From positions 1 to 27,600 of the IMG/VR virus record IMGVR_UViG_3300020395_000080: a stretch of 27,600 bases of DNA. The stretch is one strand, 5' to 3'. How positions within the stretch are numbered: the stretch's first letter is position 1; every line of letters begins with the position of its first letter. The position numbers and the translations under genes were made by a program. The notes beneath the pieces were generated by a model. That model did not search any database. It was not told the DNA's origin and was given only the letters and a program-made list of their open reading frames with translations. Of this stretch, positions 7,538 through 13,582 are shown in pieces. The DNA is from a virus.

Positions 7538-7737
7538 GCTGTGTACGTAATCATATCTTCTGGTATAGTCTCACGGAAATGAGCAAGAGTTTCCTCGAAA
7601 CCCTCCATCCCCTCACCATCAAACTTCCAAGAAATTACCTCATCGTATCCTTCATTGTCCATGATCTTTACTTCACGCTTTGAAATATTAACAAATACGT
7701 GTTCGAGGTAGGTTTCGGTATCACCAGTGATGTCCAT
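7534..7737 (-). CDS. Conserved hypothetical protein, first gene of the talC operon (67 aa)
   Basis: Starts MDITGDTETYLEHVFVNISK and continues REVKIMDNEGYDEVISWKFD; acidic, with alternating strand-like segments. I associate this sequence with a protein conserved in cyanophages, without a known function. It begins 30 nt after the stop of the gp5-like gene and has a good sigma70-like promoter just upstream (7760-7788), so it is the first gene of the seven-gene chain ending at 5614. Its stop overlaps the next start (ATGA). Confidence 0.75.
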   Translation of the reverse strand: MDITGDTETYLEHVFVNISKREVKIMDNEGYDEVISWKFDGEGMEGFEETLAHFRETIPEDMITYTA

Positions 7738-7759
7738 AGGTCTAGTGTATGTATCCCAT

Positions 7760-7788
7760 AGTATACATCAGTTTAGCATAACTGGCAA
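7760..7788 (-). promoter_or_regulatory. Candidate sigma70-type promoter of the talC operon (TTGCCA, 17 nt, TATACT)
   Basis: On the minus strand TTGCCA (7783-7788) and TATACT (7760-7765) are each 5/6 matches to the sigma70 hexamers with an exact 17-nt spacer. Transcription would start near 7753, about 16 nt before the ATG at 7737. The -35 lies inside the 3' end of the gp5-like gene. It suggests that talC is transcribed early by host polymerase, apart from the late tail transcript. Confidence 0.6.
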
Positions 7789-10464
7789 GCCATATATCTG
7801 GGTTGGACCACCTGCACAACCTGCTGCGAAGTAACCTGCACCTACAGAATATGATGCCATCCCAGTCCCCACCTGGTTTATCAAGGTACCCATAGGCACA
7901 AACTCAGAGATAACACCAGTTGGTGCTGCTACGAATGTGGCATGGAATCCATTGGTACTACCTGCGAGTATATCTGCCATGGTAGCTGGTAAGGTCTGTC
8001 CAATGGACATCCTTATCTGTGTTGGTGGTGCAACCGCAGGGAATGGTAAATCACATGTGATATCAATTATAGCACCTTTAACAAGACTAAACTGTCCAGT
8101 AATAGCAGCGAATGGGTTGAATAGAGCAATAAACTCAAATCTACCTGCATTTAGGAATGATGTAATCCAGTTTGCTTGGTTGACTATCTCACCATCAGCA
8201 ATGTTCTCAATAGTATTACCTTCTATCTTAACGTTTTGTGAGTTAACCATCAAGGACTCAATACCTGTCATGCTGACCTTAGCACCCTGTATCTTAACCT
8301 CACCAGTATATGCTATATCATGGTCACCTTCCTTTCTAGCAGCAGACTTCTGCTCAGTATCATCTTTTAAATCACCTGATAATTGAGGACCATTAGGTGT
8401 CCTTCCCCACTCATCAGCATCAGGTGGATATGGTATCTGATCTATTGGATAGAAACCATCTGAGCATTTCTCTTGTAATGCTTTATTCCTCTTATAGAGT
8501 AAGAAGTTACCTCCTGACCCTAAATCATTTGCTTGTGACTGTGTATCAGAATCTACAACACCTGTAGTAACGTTAGTATCTACATCATTTACAGCACCAC
8601 CAGTAGTATTCGTATCAGGTGATTTAGAATCTCCCTCTGAATCTGACTGTGGACCTTGTGAATGATTTTCATTCTTAGCACCTGTTACTTCCTCATGGAA
8701 GTTACCCATTACCTTAAGATAGAAGTCACCCTCTACTGTAAGAGTATAGTTACCTTTAATAGTCTCACACTTATCCTTAGCAATAATCTTAGTCTCATTG
8801 TTAGGTACATTAGTATGTCTATTACCCCATGAGTCTTCAAAACTACTAACACCACCTGGACCTGATACTATCCTCTTCTCTTTACCTGGAGTTGCATCAT
8901 TAATAATCTTACTACCATTAAGTGATGTCTCTGTCTGCATCAACTGTGGGTCTATCTGTTGGAACATCTGGTCGATGTAACTGGTAGCACCAGTGATAGC
9001 AGCAGTTAATGAGTTAGCACCCGATATTACTTGATCAAATAGACCATCAACATCTTTATATGGTGTCCCTTTGACTGCATCCTCTAAGTTATCACATTCC
9101 GTGGTACCAAGCAGAGGGTACCACGCTTTGGACTTCGGACGTTTTATCTTCCTCCCACAATTCTTCTTAAATAACATACCAAGAATAGCAAGAAGGATTT
9201 GAAGTAGACTTCCCCAATCTAATGATGTGAAATCAAACTCCATAATCATACTGACTGTATCACCGAGTGCCCTTGCTGCTCCTGCTAATCCCTTAGCAGC
9301 ACTAACAGCAGACATTACATCACCAGTAACGTCTCTAACACGATTCATTGCGTTAGTGATACCACTAAGAATACGGTTGCTTAATCCTTTAACTGCACTA
9401 TCAATCGCTTTACCTATGGTACTACTGGCTATCTTATCTACCGCCAGGCTCGCCATTTGGTTAGCGAAGTTCGCCGTATCACTCAGTGCTCCCTTCACCA
9501 GTCCTAACCACATCGGTGTCTTAGCACAGAATATATCAAATATCTGTGTCAAGAATGACATGATAGTATTGATAACAACGATAGGTACAAACTGAGATAT
9601 AATCTTAACAACCATACCCACCACCTCAGCGATGAGTTTAGCAAGCATCTCTTTAAGTGGTGCTAAGATACCAGATATACCTGAGCTCAGGAAGTTCATT
9701 ACCTTACCAAGGTGCTCTCTCACCTTGTCTCCTGCCATCTTATTACCAGTAATAACACTGACGAATCCACCTGGACCTGAGCCCATAGATGCTGCCATCT
9801 CACCTAACTCAGTTAACATCCTTGTTAGGTCAGTCTCAAATCCTTTACCTGCTGGACCTGCAACACCATCAGCAATACCATTAGCATTAACAGGTGGTTT
9901 GATAGGGTTAGTTACTACATTACCTGGAACAGTTTGCTCCGCAGTACTGATAACACCTCTTGCTTCCTCTACATTACCATCTGTATTACTAGGAGTAGTT
10001 GTCTGCACCTTAGGATAAGGGTGACCATCCTTCTGCTGCTCTCCTGTTAATGATTTCTGTCCTGGAGTATTAGTCTTCTTCTTCTCTGCTATCTTAGGGT
10101 CTGCAATAGTGGTATCAGCATCTGACTGCTGCTGTTGGAAACCTCTAAATGAACCCAAGACACATGGTAACTGTGCTTCTTCACCATCAAGGAAGAAACC
10201 TAGCACCCATGCACCTGGTTGTAATTCTGTTGTAGTACCAGCAGATTTAGTCTGTGGTTTATCACATGGTAGTAGTACAGTAGCCCACGGTAGTATCTCA
10301 GTCGGGACTTCTTTTAGAAATGCTTTCTCACCCTGTACACCAGTATACCACCCAAGAATACGTACCTTGACCCTACCTAACTCGGAAGGATCCTCGTTGT
10401 CCTCAACTTCACCTACCCACCAAGTGTAGGTGTCTCTGCCCATGAAATCAGTCTTGGTTGACAT
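7768..10464 (-). CDS. gp5: Baseplate central hub / spike protein, gp5-like (898 aa)
   Basis: Residues 5-110 match the gp5 N-terminal OB-fold: TYTWWVGEVEDNEDPSELGR, RVKVRILGWY, ILPWATVLLPCDKP and GAWVLGFFLDGEEAQLPCVLG. A long alanine/isoleucine-rich helical region follows at about 210-450. From about 570 the beta-helix strands appear (YTLTVEGDFYLKVMGNF), as in the gp5 C-terminal/VgrG spike, and again near 715-735 (GEVKIQGAKVSMTG). In T4, gp5 is the trimeric membrane-piercing spike at the tail tip. I see no gp5 lysozyme domain between OB-fold and beta-helix; the helical region takes its place. The C-terminal 150 residues are glycine- and alanine-rich. A GATAAATA box lies upstream. Its partner is probably the gp27-like protein at 12137. 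Confidence 0.85.
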   Translation of the reverse strand: MSTKTDFMGRDTYTWWVGEVEDNEDPSELGRVKVRILGWYTGVQGEKAFLKEVPTEILPWATVLLPCDKPQTKSAGTTTELQPGAWVLGFFLDGEEAQLPCVLGSFRGFQQQQSDADTTIADPKIAEKKKTNTPGQKSLTGEQQKDGHPYPKVQTTTPSNTDGNVEEARGVISTAEQTVPGNVVTNPIKPPVNANGIADGVAGPAGKGFETDLTRMLTELGEMAASMGSGPGGFVSVITGNKMAGDKVREHLGKVMNFLSSGISGILAPLKEMLAKLIAEVVGMVVKIISQFVPIVVINTIMSFLTQIFDIFCAKTPMWLGLVKGALSDTANFANQMASLAVDKIASSTIGKAIDSAVKGLSNRILSGITNAMNRVRDVTGDVMSAVSAAKGLAGAARALGDTVSMIMEFDFTSLDWGSLLQILLAILGMLFKKNCGRKIKRPKSKAWYPLLGTTECDNLEDAVKGTPYKDVDGLFDQVISGANSLTAAITGATSYIDQMFQQIDPQLMQTETSLNGSKIINDATPGKEKRIVSGPGGVSSFEDSWGNRHTNVPNNETKIIAKDKCETIKGNYTLTVEGDFYLKVMGNFHEEVTGAKNENHSQGPQSDSEGDSKSPDTNTTGGAVNDVDTNVTTGVVDSDTQSQANDLGSGGNFLLYKRNKALQEKCSDGFYPIDQIPYPPDADEWGRTPNGPQLSGDLKDDTEQKSAARKEGDHDIAYTGEVKIQGAKVSMTGIESLMVNSQNVKIEGNTIENIADGEIVNQANWITSFLNAGRFEFIALFNPFAAITGQFSLVKGAIIDITCDLPFPAVAPPTQIRMSIGQTLPATMADILAGSTNGFHATFVAAPTGVISEFVPMGTLINQVGTGMASYSVGAGYFAAGCAGGPTQIYGLPVMLN

Positions 10465-10482
10465 TTATATAATAGTTTTCTT

Positions 10483-10938
10483 TTATTTATCCAACTTAAC
10501 GAAGAGAAATTCTCCATCCTCTTCAGGTTTACCCCAACGGAAGTCTCCTGTTGTAACATCATAACCTGTATCTATGGCACGATATTCACCTGGTCTGAAT
10601 CTTATTTTTGAAACCAACCTGATTCCATTTTGAATACATTCTCCATCTGGAGTCCCGTTCCACCAACCATTCTTCCAAAGCCAGACGAATGGACAAGTAT
10701 TGGAACCATCAATAAGATTATAACTTTCACAGTAGACGATATTTTCATCCACATGTCTCCACTGATAACGTATATTATTATATGGTTTGTCTTCACCCTT
10801 ATACTTGTACCATGACTTAACCTCTAAGGTACCATGGTTAGGTTCAATTATTCTAATATCAATCTGAGGCCACGTGGATGGATTAGAGAATGCTTGTCTC
10901 TGATTCCTATAGTGACCCACCACTTCATTGAATCTCAT
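10483..10938 (-). CDS. cpeT: CpeT-like T-type phycobiliprotein lyase
   Basis: A 151-aa protein with the CpeT/CpcT pattern: VVGHYRNQRQAFSNP at 6-20, then WPQIDIRIIEP, and at the C-terminus IDTGYDVTTGDFRWG with EDGEFLFVKL. In cyanobacteria T-type lyases attach bilin chromophores to phycobiliprotein beta subunits; CpeT-like proteins are established in T4-like cyanophages, where their exact role is less clear. It is shorter than most host CpeT (about 200 aa), as phage versions tend to be. ATG at 10936-10938 overlaps the upstream stop (ATGA). It lies at the end of a run of small genes and ends in the late promoter of the gp5-like gene. The lyase activity itself is inferred from the family. Confidence 0.8.
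   Translation of the reverse strand: MRFNEVVGHYRNQRQAFSNPSTWPQIDIRIIEPNHGTLEVKSWYKYKGEDKPYNNIRYQWRHVDENIVYCESYNLIDGSNTCPFVWLWKNGWWNGTPDGECIQNGIRLVSKIRFRPGEYRAIDTGYDVTTGDFRWGKPEEDGEFLFVKLDK
10484..10491 (-). promoter_or_regulatory. Candidate T4-type late promoter (GATAAATA)
   Basis: On the minus strand GATAAATA, 7/8 of the T4 late consensus, overlaps the last codons and stop of the CpeT-like gene and lies 19 nt upstream of the ATG of the gp5-like gene. Confidence 0.5.
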
Positions 10939-11078
10939 CTGAAAACAGCAGTAACTCCCATGACTGTAGCATTGGGATTTCTAGCAAGGGCAACTTTCTT
11001 TGCCTCATCATAGTCACGAGCCTGCACCTCTTCTTTGAATACAGTCCCTGCAACATATAATGTAACTTCACACTTCAT
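10935..11078 (-). CDS. Small conserved protein (47 aa)
   Basis: ATG at 11076-11078 opens MKCEVTLYVAGTVFKEEVQA, followed by RDYDEAKKVALARNPNATVM and a short hydrophobic end; stop TGA at 10935-10937. The alternation of a strand pair with a DYDEAKKVAL helix suggests a small alpha/beta fold. Similar short proteins with an ARDYxDAKKxALARNP motif occur, to my knowledge, in other cyanophages; function unknown. ATGA overlaps join it to the genes on both sides. Confidence 0.7.
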   Translation of the reverse strand: MKCEVTLYVAGTVFKEEVQARDYDEAKKVALARNPNATVMGVTAVFR

Positions 11079-11248
11079 CTATGTATCTCACAATATTTGC
11101 AATCATCACACTCATACTCACGTGAGTAGTCATCTAGTTTAGATATCAATTGATCATACTGACGAATCCTCCATGGAGAGTCAGCAGTCTGTTGATAATG
11201 TATACACGCATCTCTTAGTTGGTGTATATCTTGCTCATTAAATCTCAT
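11075..11248 (-). CDS. Small CxxCxxCxxH protein (57 aa)
   Basis: ATG at 11246-11248 opens a 57-aa frame starting MRFNEQDIHQLRDACIHYQQ. After a helical part (IRQYDQLISKLDDYSREY) it ends in a compact cysteine cluster, C47-x2-C50-x2-C53-x2-H56, one residue from the end. Such spacing could bind zinc or an iron-sulphur cluster; this is inference. The start lies 11 nt inside the preceding membrane-protein gene and the stop overlaps the next start (ATGA), the same coupling as elsewhere in the operon. No family is recognised. Confidence 0.7.
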   Translation of the reverse strand: MRFNEQDIHQLRDACIHYQQTADSPWRIRQYDQLISKLDDYSREYECDDCKYCEIHR

Positions 11249-11852
11249 CACATGATTCTGTCATAGTTTCAGCCATCTGACCGCCTATTTCTGCACCCTG
11301 ATTTCCACCAAACATTGCTACCCAACCTGCTGCTAACCATCCTACGAATGGTATGCCTGATACAGTAGGTGCAGCTGCTGCTCCAACGCTAGTGCCGACA
11401 AGTCTTCCAGTCTGTTCGCCACCACCGACTGCCTTTATACACTCTTCGGTTTTTGCACTGACCTTTCCCATGTCATCTGACTTACCTCCTGTGATAGCAA
11501 GTGCTGCGGGGTCAATCCATGCTGTAGGTGTAGAGACAGGTCCACCATGGTGTACTGCTCCATCCATAGTATACTCCTCAACTGTCTTAACTGTGTTGTT
11601 AGCCAGTCCTAGGAATCCACCCTTCTTCTTGATGTCCTTGGTGATGAACATCGTCTTAGGATCATTCGCTTTATATCTTATTCTATATCCTTCTTCCGAA
11701 ACTTCTGCTTCATAGGTCGTAAAAGACCCTACTGGAATATCTAGGCTCGGCAATTTACTACTGTTACCTCCTCGGTTAGCAATAATACCGATCATGCCTA
11801 GATGACTAACGCCTATAGCAAGGCCAAGTCCTCCTGCAAACCATTTATTCAT
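11238..11852 (-). CDS. Conserved cyanophage protein with N-terminal membrane anchor and C-terminal glycine zipper (204 aa)
   Basis: Residues 4-25 form a hydrophobic segment (FAGGLGLAIGVSHLGMIGII) without a clear signal-peptidase site, so an anchor is likely. Residues 40-110 are hydrophilic and strand-rich. Residues 148-195 are rich in small residues in a G/A-x3-G pattern (LVGTSVGAAAAP, GWLAAGWVAMFGG, GAEIGGQM), typical of glycine-zipper membrane or virion proteins. I associate the MNKWFAGGLGLA start with a conserved cyanophage protein but know no role; virion component or membrane protein are both open. An AGGA lies just before the ATG. A TATAAT-like element lies about 20 nt upstream without a fitting -35. 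It is the first gene of the group leading to CpeT. Confidence 0.7.
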   Translation of the reverse strand: MNKWFAGGLGLAIGVSHLGMIGIIANRGGNSSKLPSLDIPVGSFTTYEAEVSEEGYRIRYKANDPKTMFITKDIKKKGGFLGLANNTVKTVEEYTMDGAVHHGGPVSTPTAWIDPAALAITGGKSDDMGKVSAKTEECIKAVGGGEQTGRLVGTSVGAAAAPTVSGIPFVGWLAAGWVAMFGGNQGAEIGGQMAETMTESCDEI

Positions 11853-11888
11853 TTCCTGTCACTTTGAGCTCATTATTATATAGCAATA

Positions 11889-12116
11889 TTAATCGTCGTA
11901 TACCAAACACTCTGGTTCGTCAGGGTGTTGGTCGCAAAATAGTTCTAAAGCATTAGGATCGTGATGGTCACCACCTTCTATCTCAGATTTGTGGTGCTCT
12001 TGATACTCTATAAGGTCGTGCAACTCTTCTTTGTAGTGACGACGTGCAGCAGGATTAGTCATTGGATCCTCAAGGATCTCTTTATCATGCTGTATGTGTT
12101 GCTCTATAGTAGTCAT
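11889..12116 (-). CDS. cp12: CP12-like Calvin-cycle inhibitor (75 aa)
   Basis: The C-terminal 20 residues, ALELFC-DQHPDEPEC-LVYDD, match the CP12 C-terminal motif, with the redox cysteine pair C61 and C70 in the family spacing (CX8C). In cyanobacteria and plants CP12 binds GAPDH and phosphoribulokinase and shuts the Calvin cycle in the dark; phage CP12 is known in T4-like cyanophages. The N-terminal half (MTTIEQHIQHDKEILEDPMT and an ELHDLIEYQEHH helix) lacks the N-terminal cysteine pair and the AWDxVEEL core of host CP12, so it is the C-terminal, GAPDH-binding half that is kept. A strong AAGGAGGT ribosome-binding site and a CCTAAATAG late-type box precede it. It works in the same direction as talC. 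Confidence 0.82.
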   Translation of the reverse strand: MTTIEQHIQHDKEILEDPMTNPAARRHYKEELHDLIEYQEHHKSEIEGGDHHDPNALELFCDQHPDEPECLVYDD

Positions 12117-12124
12117 AAGTTTTT

Positions 12125-12132
12125 ACCTCCTT
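12125..12132 (-). promoter_or_regulatory. Strong Shine-Dalgarno AAGGAGGT for CP12-like gene
   Basis: A near-perfect anti-16S match, 8 nt before the ATG at 12116. Most genes in this window have weak or no such site, so CP12-like is marked for strong translation. Confidence 0.75.
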
Positions 12133-12136
12133 GTAA

Positions 12137-12145
12137 CTATTTAGG
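12137..12145 (-). promoter_or_regulatory. Candidate late promoter (CCTAAATAG) embedded in the upstream stop
   Basis: CCTAAATAG on the minus strand is also the last two codons and stop (Pro-Lys-TAG) of the gp27-like gene. It lies 20 nt upstream of the CP12-like ATG. Confidence 0.5.
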
Positions 12146-13582
12146 CAAAGAGTCCCTAATTAACAGCAATTCAGTACTAAGACCTTCTTTTTCATAGGTA
12201 TGTGTTAGAGCCGCAACAACATATAATCCTGAAAACTTCTTGTCTTGTTTGACTGTAGTATCAGATTCTTGTCGTGAAGCTGGAATGATTACCTTGATTT
12301 TATATCCTGCACCTATCCCTGTATTACCTGGTATCTTTACCTTTAACTGTATCGATTTAAGTAAATTATACCTCCCACTAGCATATTGTGCAACTGCCAT
12401 CGCATCTATGTCAGGGTTTCCACCCGTACCAACATTAGTCTTTCCAGGTGGTAACTTAGTACCTTTAGGTTGATTCTTCATACCAGGAAGAGCACGGAGT
12501 TTCATCCTAGTAGGTTGACTGTTATCAAAAAACTCTGGTAACTTATAAGGTGGTACCTTCTCTACAGTAGTTGCCTTACCAAATATACCCATCATCTCAA
12601 TCTCGAATGCCTGACCAACGGTACCACCTGGGGACGTTGTATTATCACTGACGTTATCACTACCACCATCACCTGACTTACTACCTGAAGTGGGAGTGAA
12701 ACTAGCAGACTGCACTGGTAATGCTATACCTATAGCAGCAGACTTATATGTACCCCTCCTCATATTCTGAAGATGATTTGCTTTATCTGGATAGTCTATA
12801 GATTCAATACCATAAACACCACCATCAGCAGGGTCAGTACCTGGCTGCACGTAAGTATAGGTGTAGATATATTTGGTAGCACCACCATCAGCAATGGAGT
12901 CTATAGATTTAAAATTAAACCCATTCCTATTCTCAAAGAATAAGTATCCAGACTGTTTAACAGCCCCTTTACTACCAGTCAACCTAGTTACCTTATCAGT
13001 CATGTATGCTATAGCATCACTAGGTTTCCAGTTACATGATATGTAAGTAATCTTAGAATGATTCTCAAAGTTTTCAGATACTGCCTTCTTACCTGCCTTT
13101 AGATACTCCTTACAGATATGCAGAGGAATATTCTCTACATCCTTAGACCCTTTACCTGGACCAAATGCTTTTAATATCTTAGTCATTTCATCATGGAACA
13201 TCTCAGGAGATACACAATACAGATTATACATCTGTCCTCTCTCAGACTTAATGATGTCACCTATCTTATAGACCTGTAACTTTACCTGTAGAGGTATCCT
13301 CTTAGGATCCTTTGCTCCTTCTTCAGAGATTGCACTAGCAGTCTCTATATCCAATTCTATTGTCTCTGCACCCTGCAATAACTCATTGAAATCTATTGCA
13401 TCTATCATAGTAAACTCAGCACGTAAGAATGATGATTCTATTGACTCATAGTATTTAAACTGAGCCACCATGTCCCTGATATCATAGACATCATCGTTCA
13501 TCATGGTAATCTGCATCTTAGTGATTACCATCTCAGCATTGTTACGAGCTGGTGCGTAGGTTGTCTTCTTTACCTGTGACAT
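12137..13582 (-). CDS. Baseplate hub protein, gp27/gpD-like by position and C-terminal motif (481 aa)
   Basis: The product begins MSQVKKTTYAPARNNAEMVI and has strand-rich segments such as YYESIESSFLRAEFTMIDA (a two-layer hub-domain feature), LLQGAETIELDIET and MYNLYCVSPEMFHDEMTKIL. The C-terminus FSGLYVVAALTHTYEKEGLS followed by a TELLLIRD strand resembles the closing strands of contractile-tail hub proteins (gp27, Mu gp44, P2 gpD). A disordered G/S-rich stretch lies near 300-320. In T4 gp27 is 391 aa, forms the ring beneath the tube and carries gp5. The place between tape-measure-like genes and gp5 fits the standard order tape measure, hub, spike. gp27 homology is inferred, not plain. Start overlaps the upstream stop by one base (TAATG). 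Confidence 0.65.
   Translation of the reverse strand: MSQVKKTTYAPARNNAEMVITKMQITMMNDDVYDIRDMVAQFKYYESIESSFLRAEFTMIDAIDFNELLQGAETIELDIETASAISEEGAKDPKRIPLQVKLQVYKIGDIIKSERGQMYNLYCVSPEMFHDEMTKILKAFGPGKGSKDVENIPLHICKEYLKAGKKAVSENFENHSKITYISCNWKPSDAIAYMTDKVTRLTGSKGAVKQSGYLFFENRNGFNFKSIDSIADGGATKYIYTYTYVQPGTDPADGGVYGIESIDYPDKANHLQNMRRGTYKSAAIGIALPVQSASFTPTSGSKSGDGGSDNVSDNTTSPGGTVGQAFEIEMMGIFGKATTVEKVPPYKLPEFFDNSQPTRMKLRALPGMKNQPKGTKLPPGKTNVGTGGNPDIDAMAVAQYASGRYNLLKSIQLKVKIPGNTGIGAGYKIKVIIPASRQESDTTVKQDKKFSGLYVVAALTHTYEKEGLSTELLLIRDSLPK

Noticed and set aside
8798-10429. Several open frames of 60-149 codons on the plus strand opposite the gp5-like gene
   Set aside because: They are in antisense phase to a clear gene, have no ribosome-binding sites and read as repeats of L, P, S, T, the usual shadow of an AT-rich minus-strand gene.
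7768-10464. A tail lysozyme domain in the gp5-like protein
   Set aside because: No lysozyme-like catalytic pattern could be found between the OB-fold and the beta-helix; the region is helical and low in complexity.
10936-11248. Matching MRFNE starts of the CpeT-like and the 57-aa proteins as a sign of duplication
   Set aside because: The similarity ends after five residues and is partly forced by the ATGA overlap.
11860-11885. Promoter before the 204-aa gene (TATAAT on the minus strand)
   Set aside because: No -35 hexamer at a workable distance; read-through from the CP12-like gene is enough.
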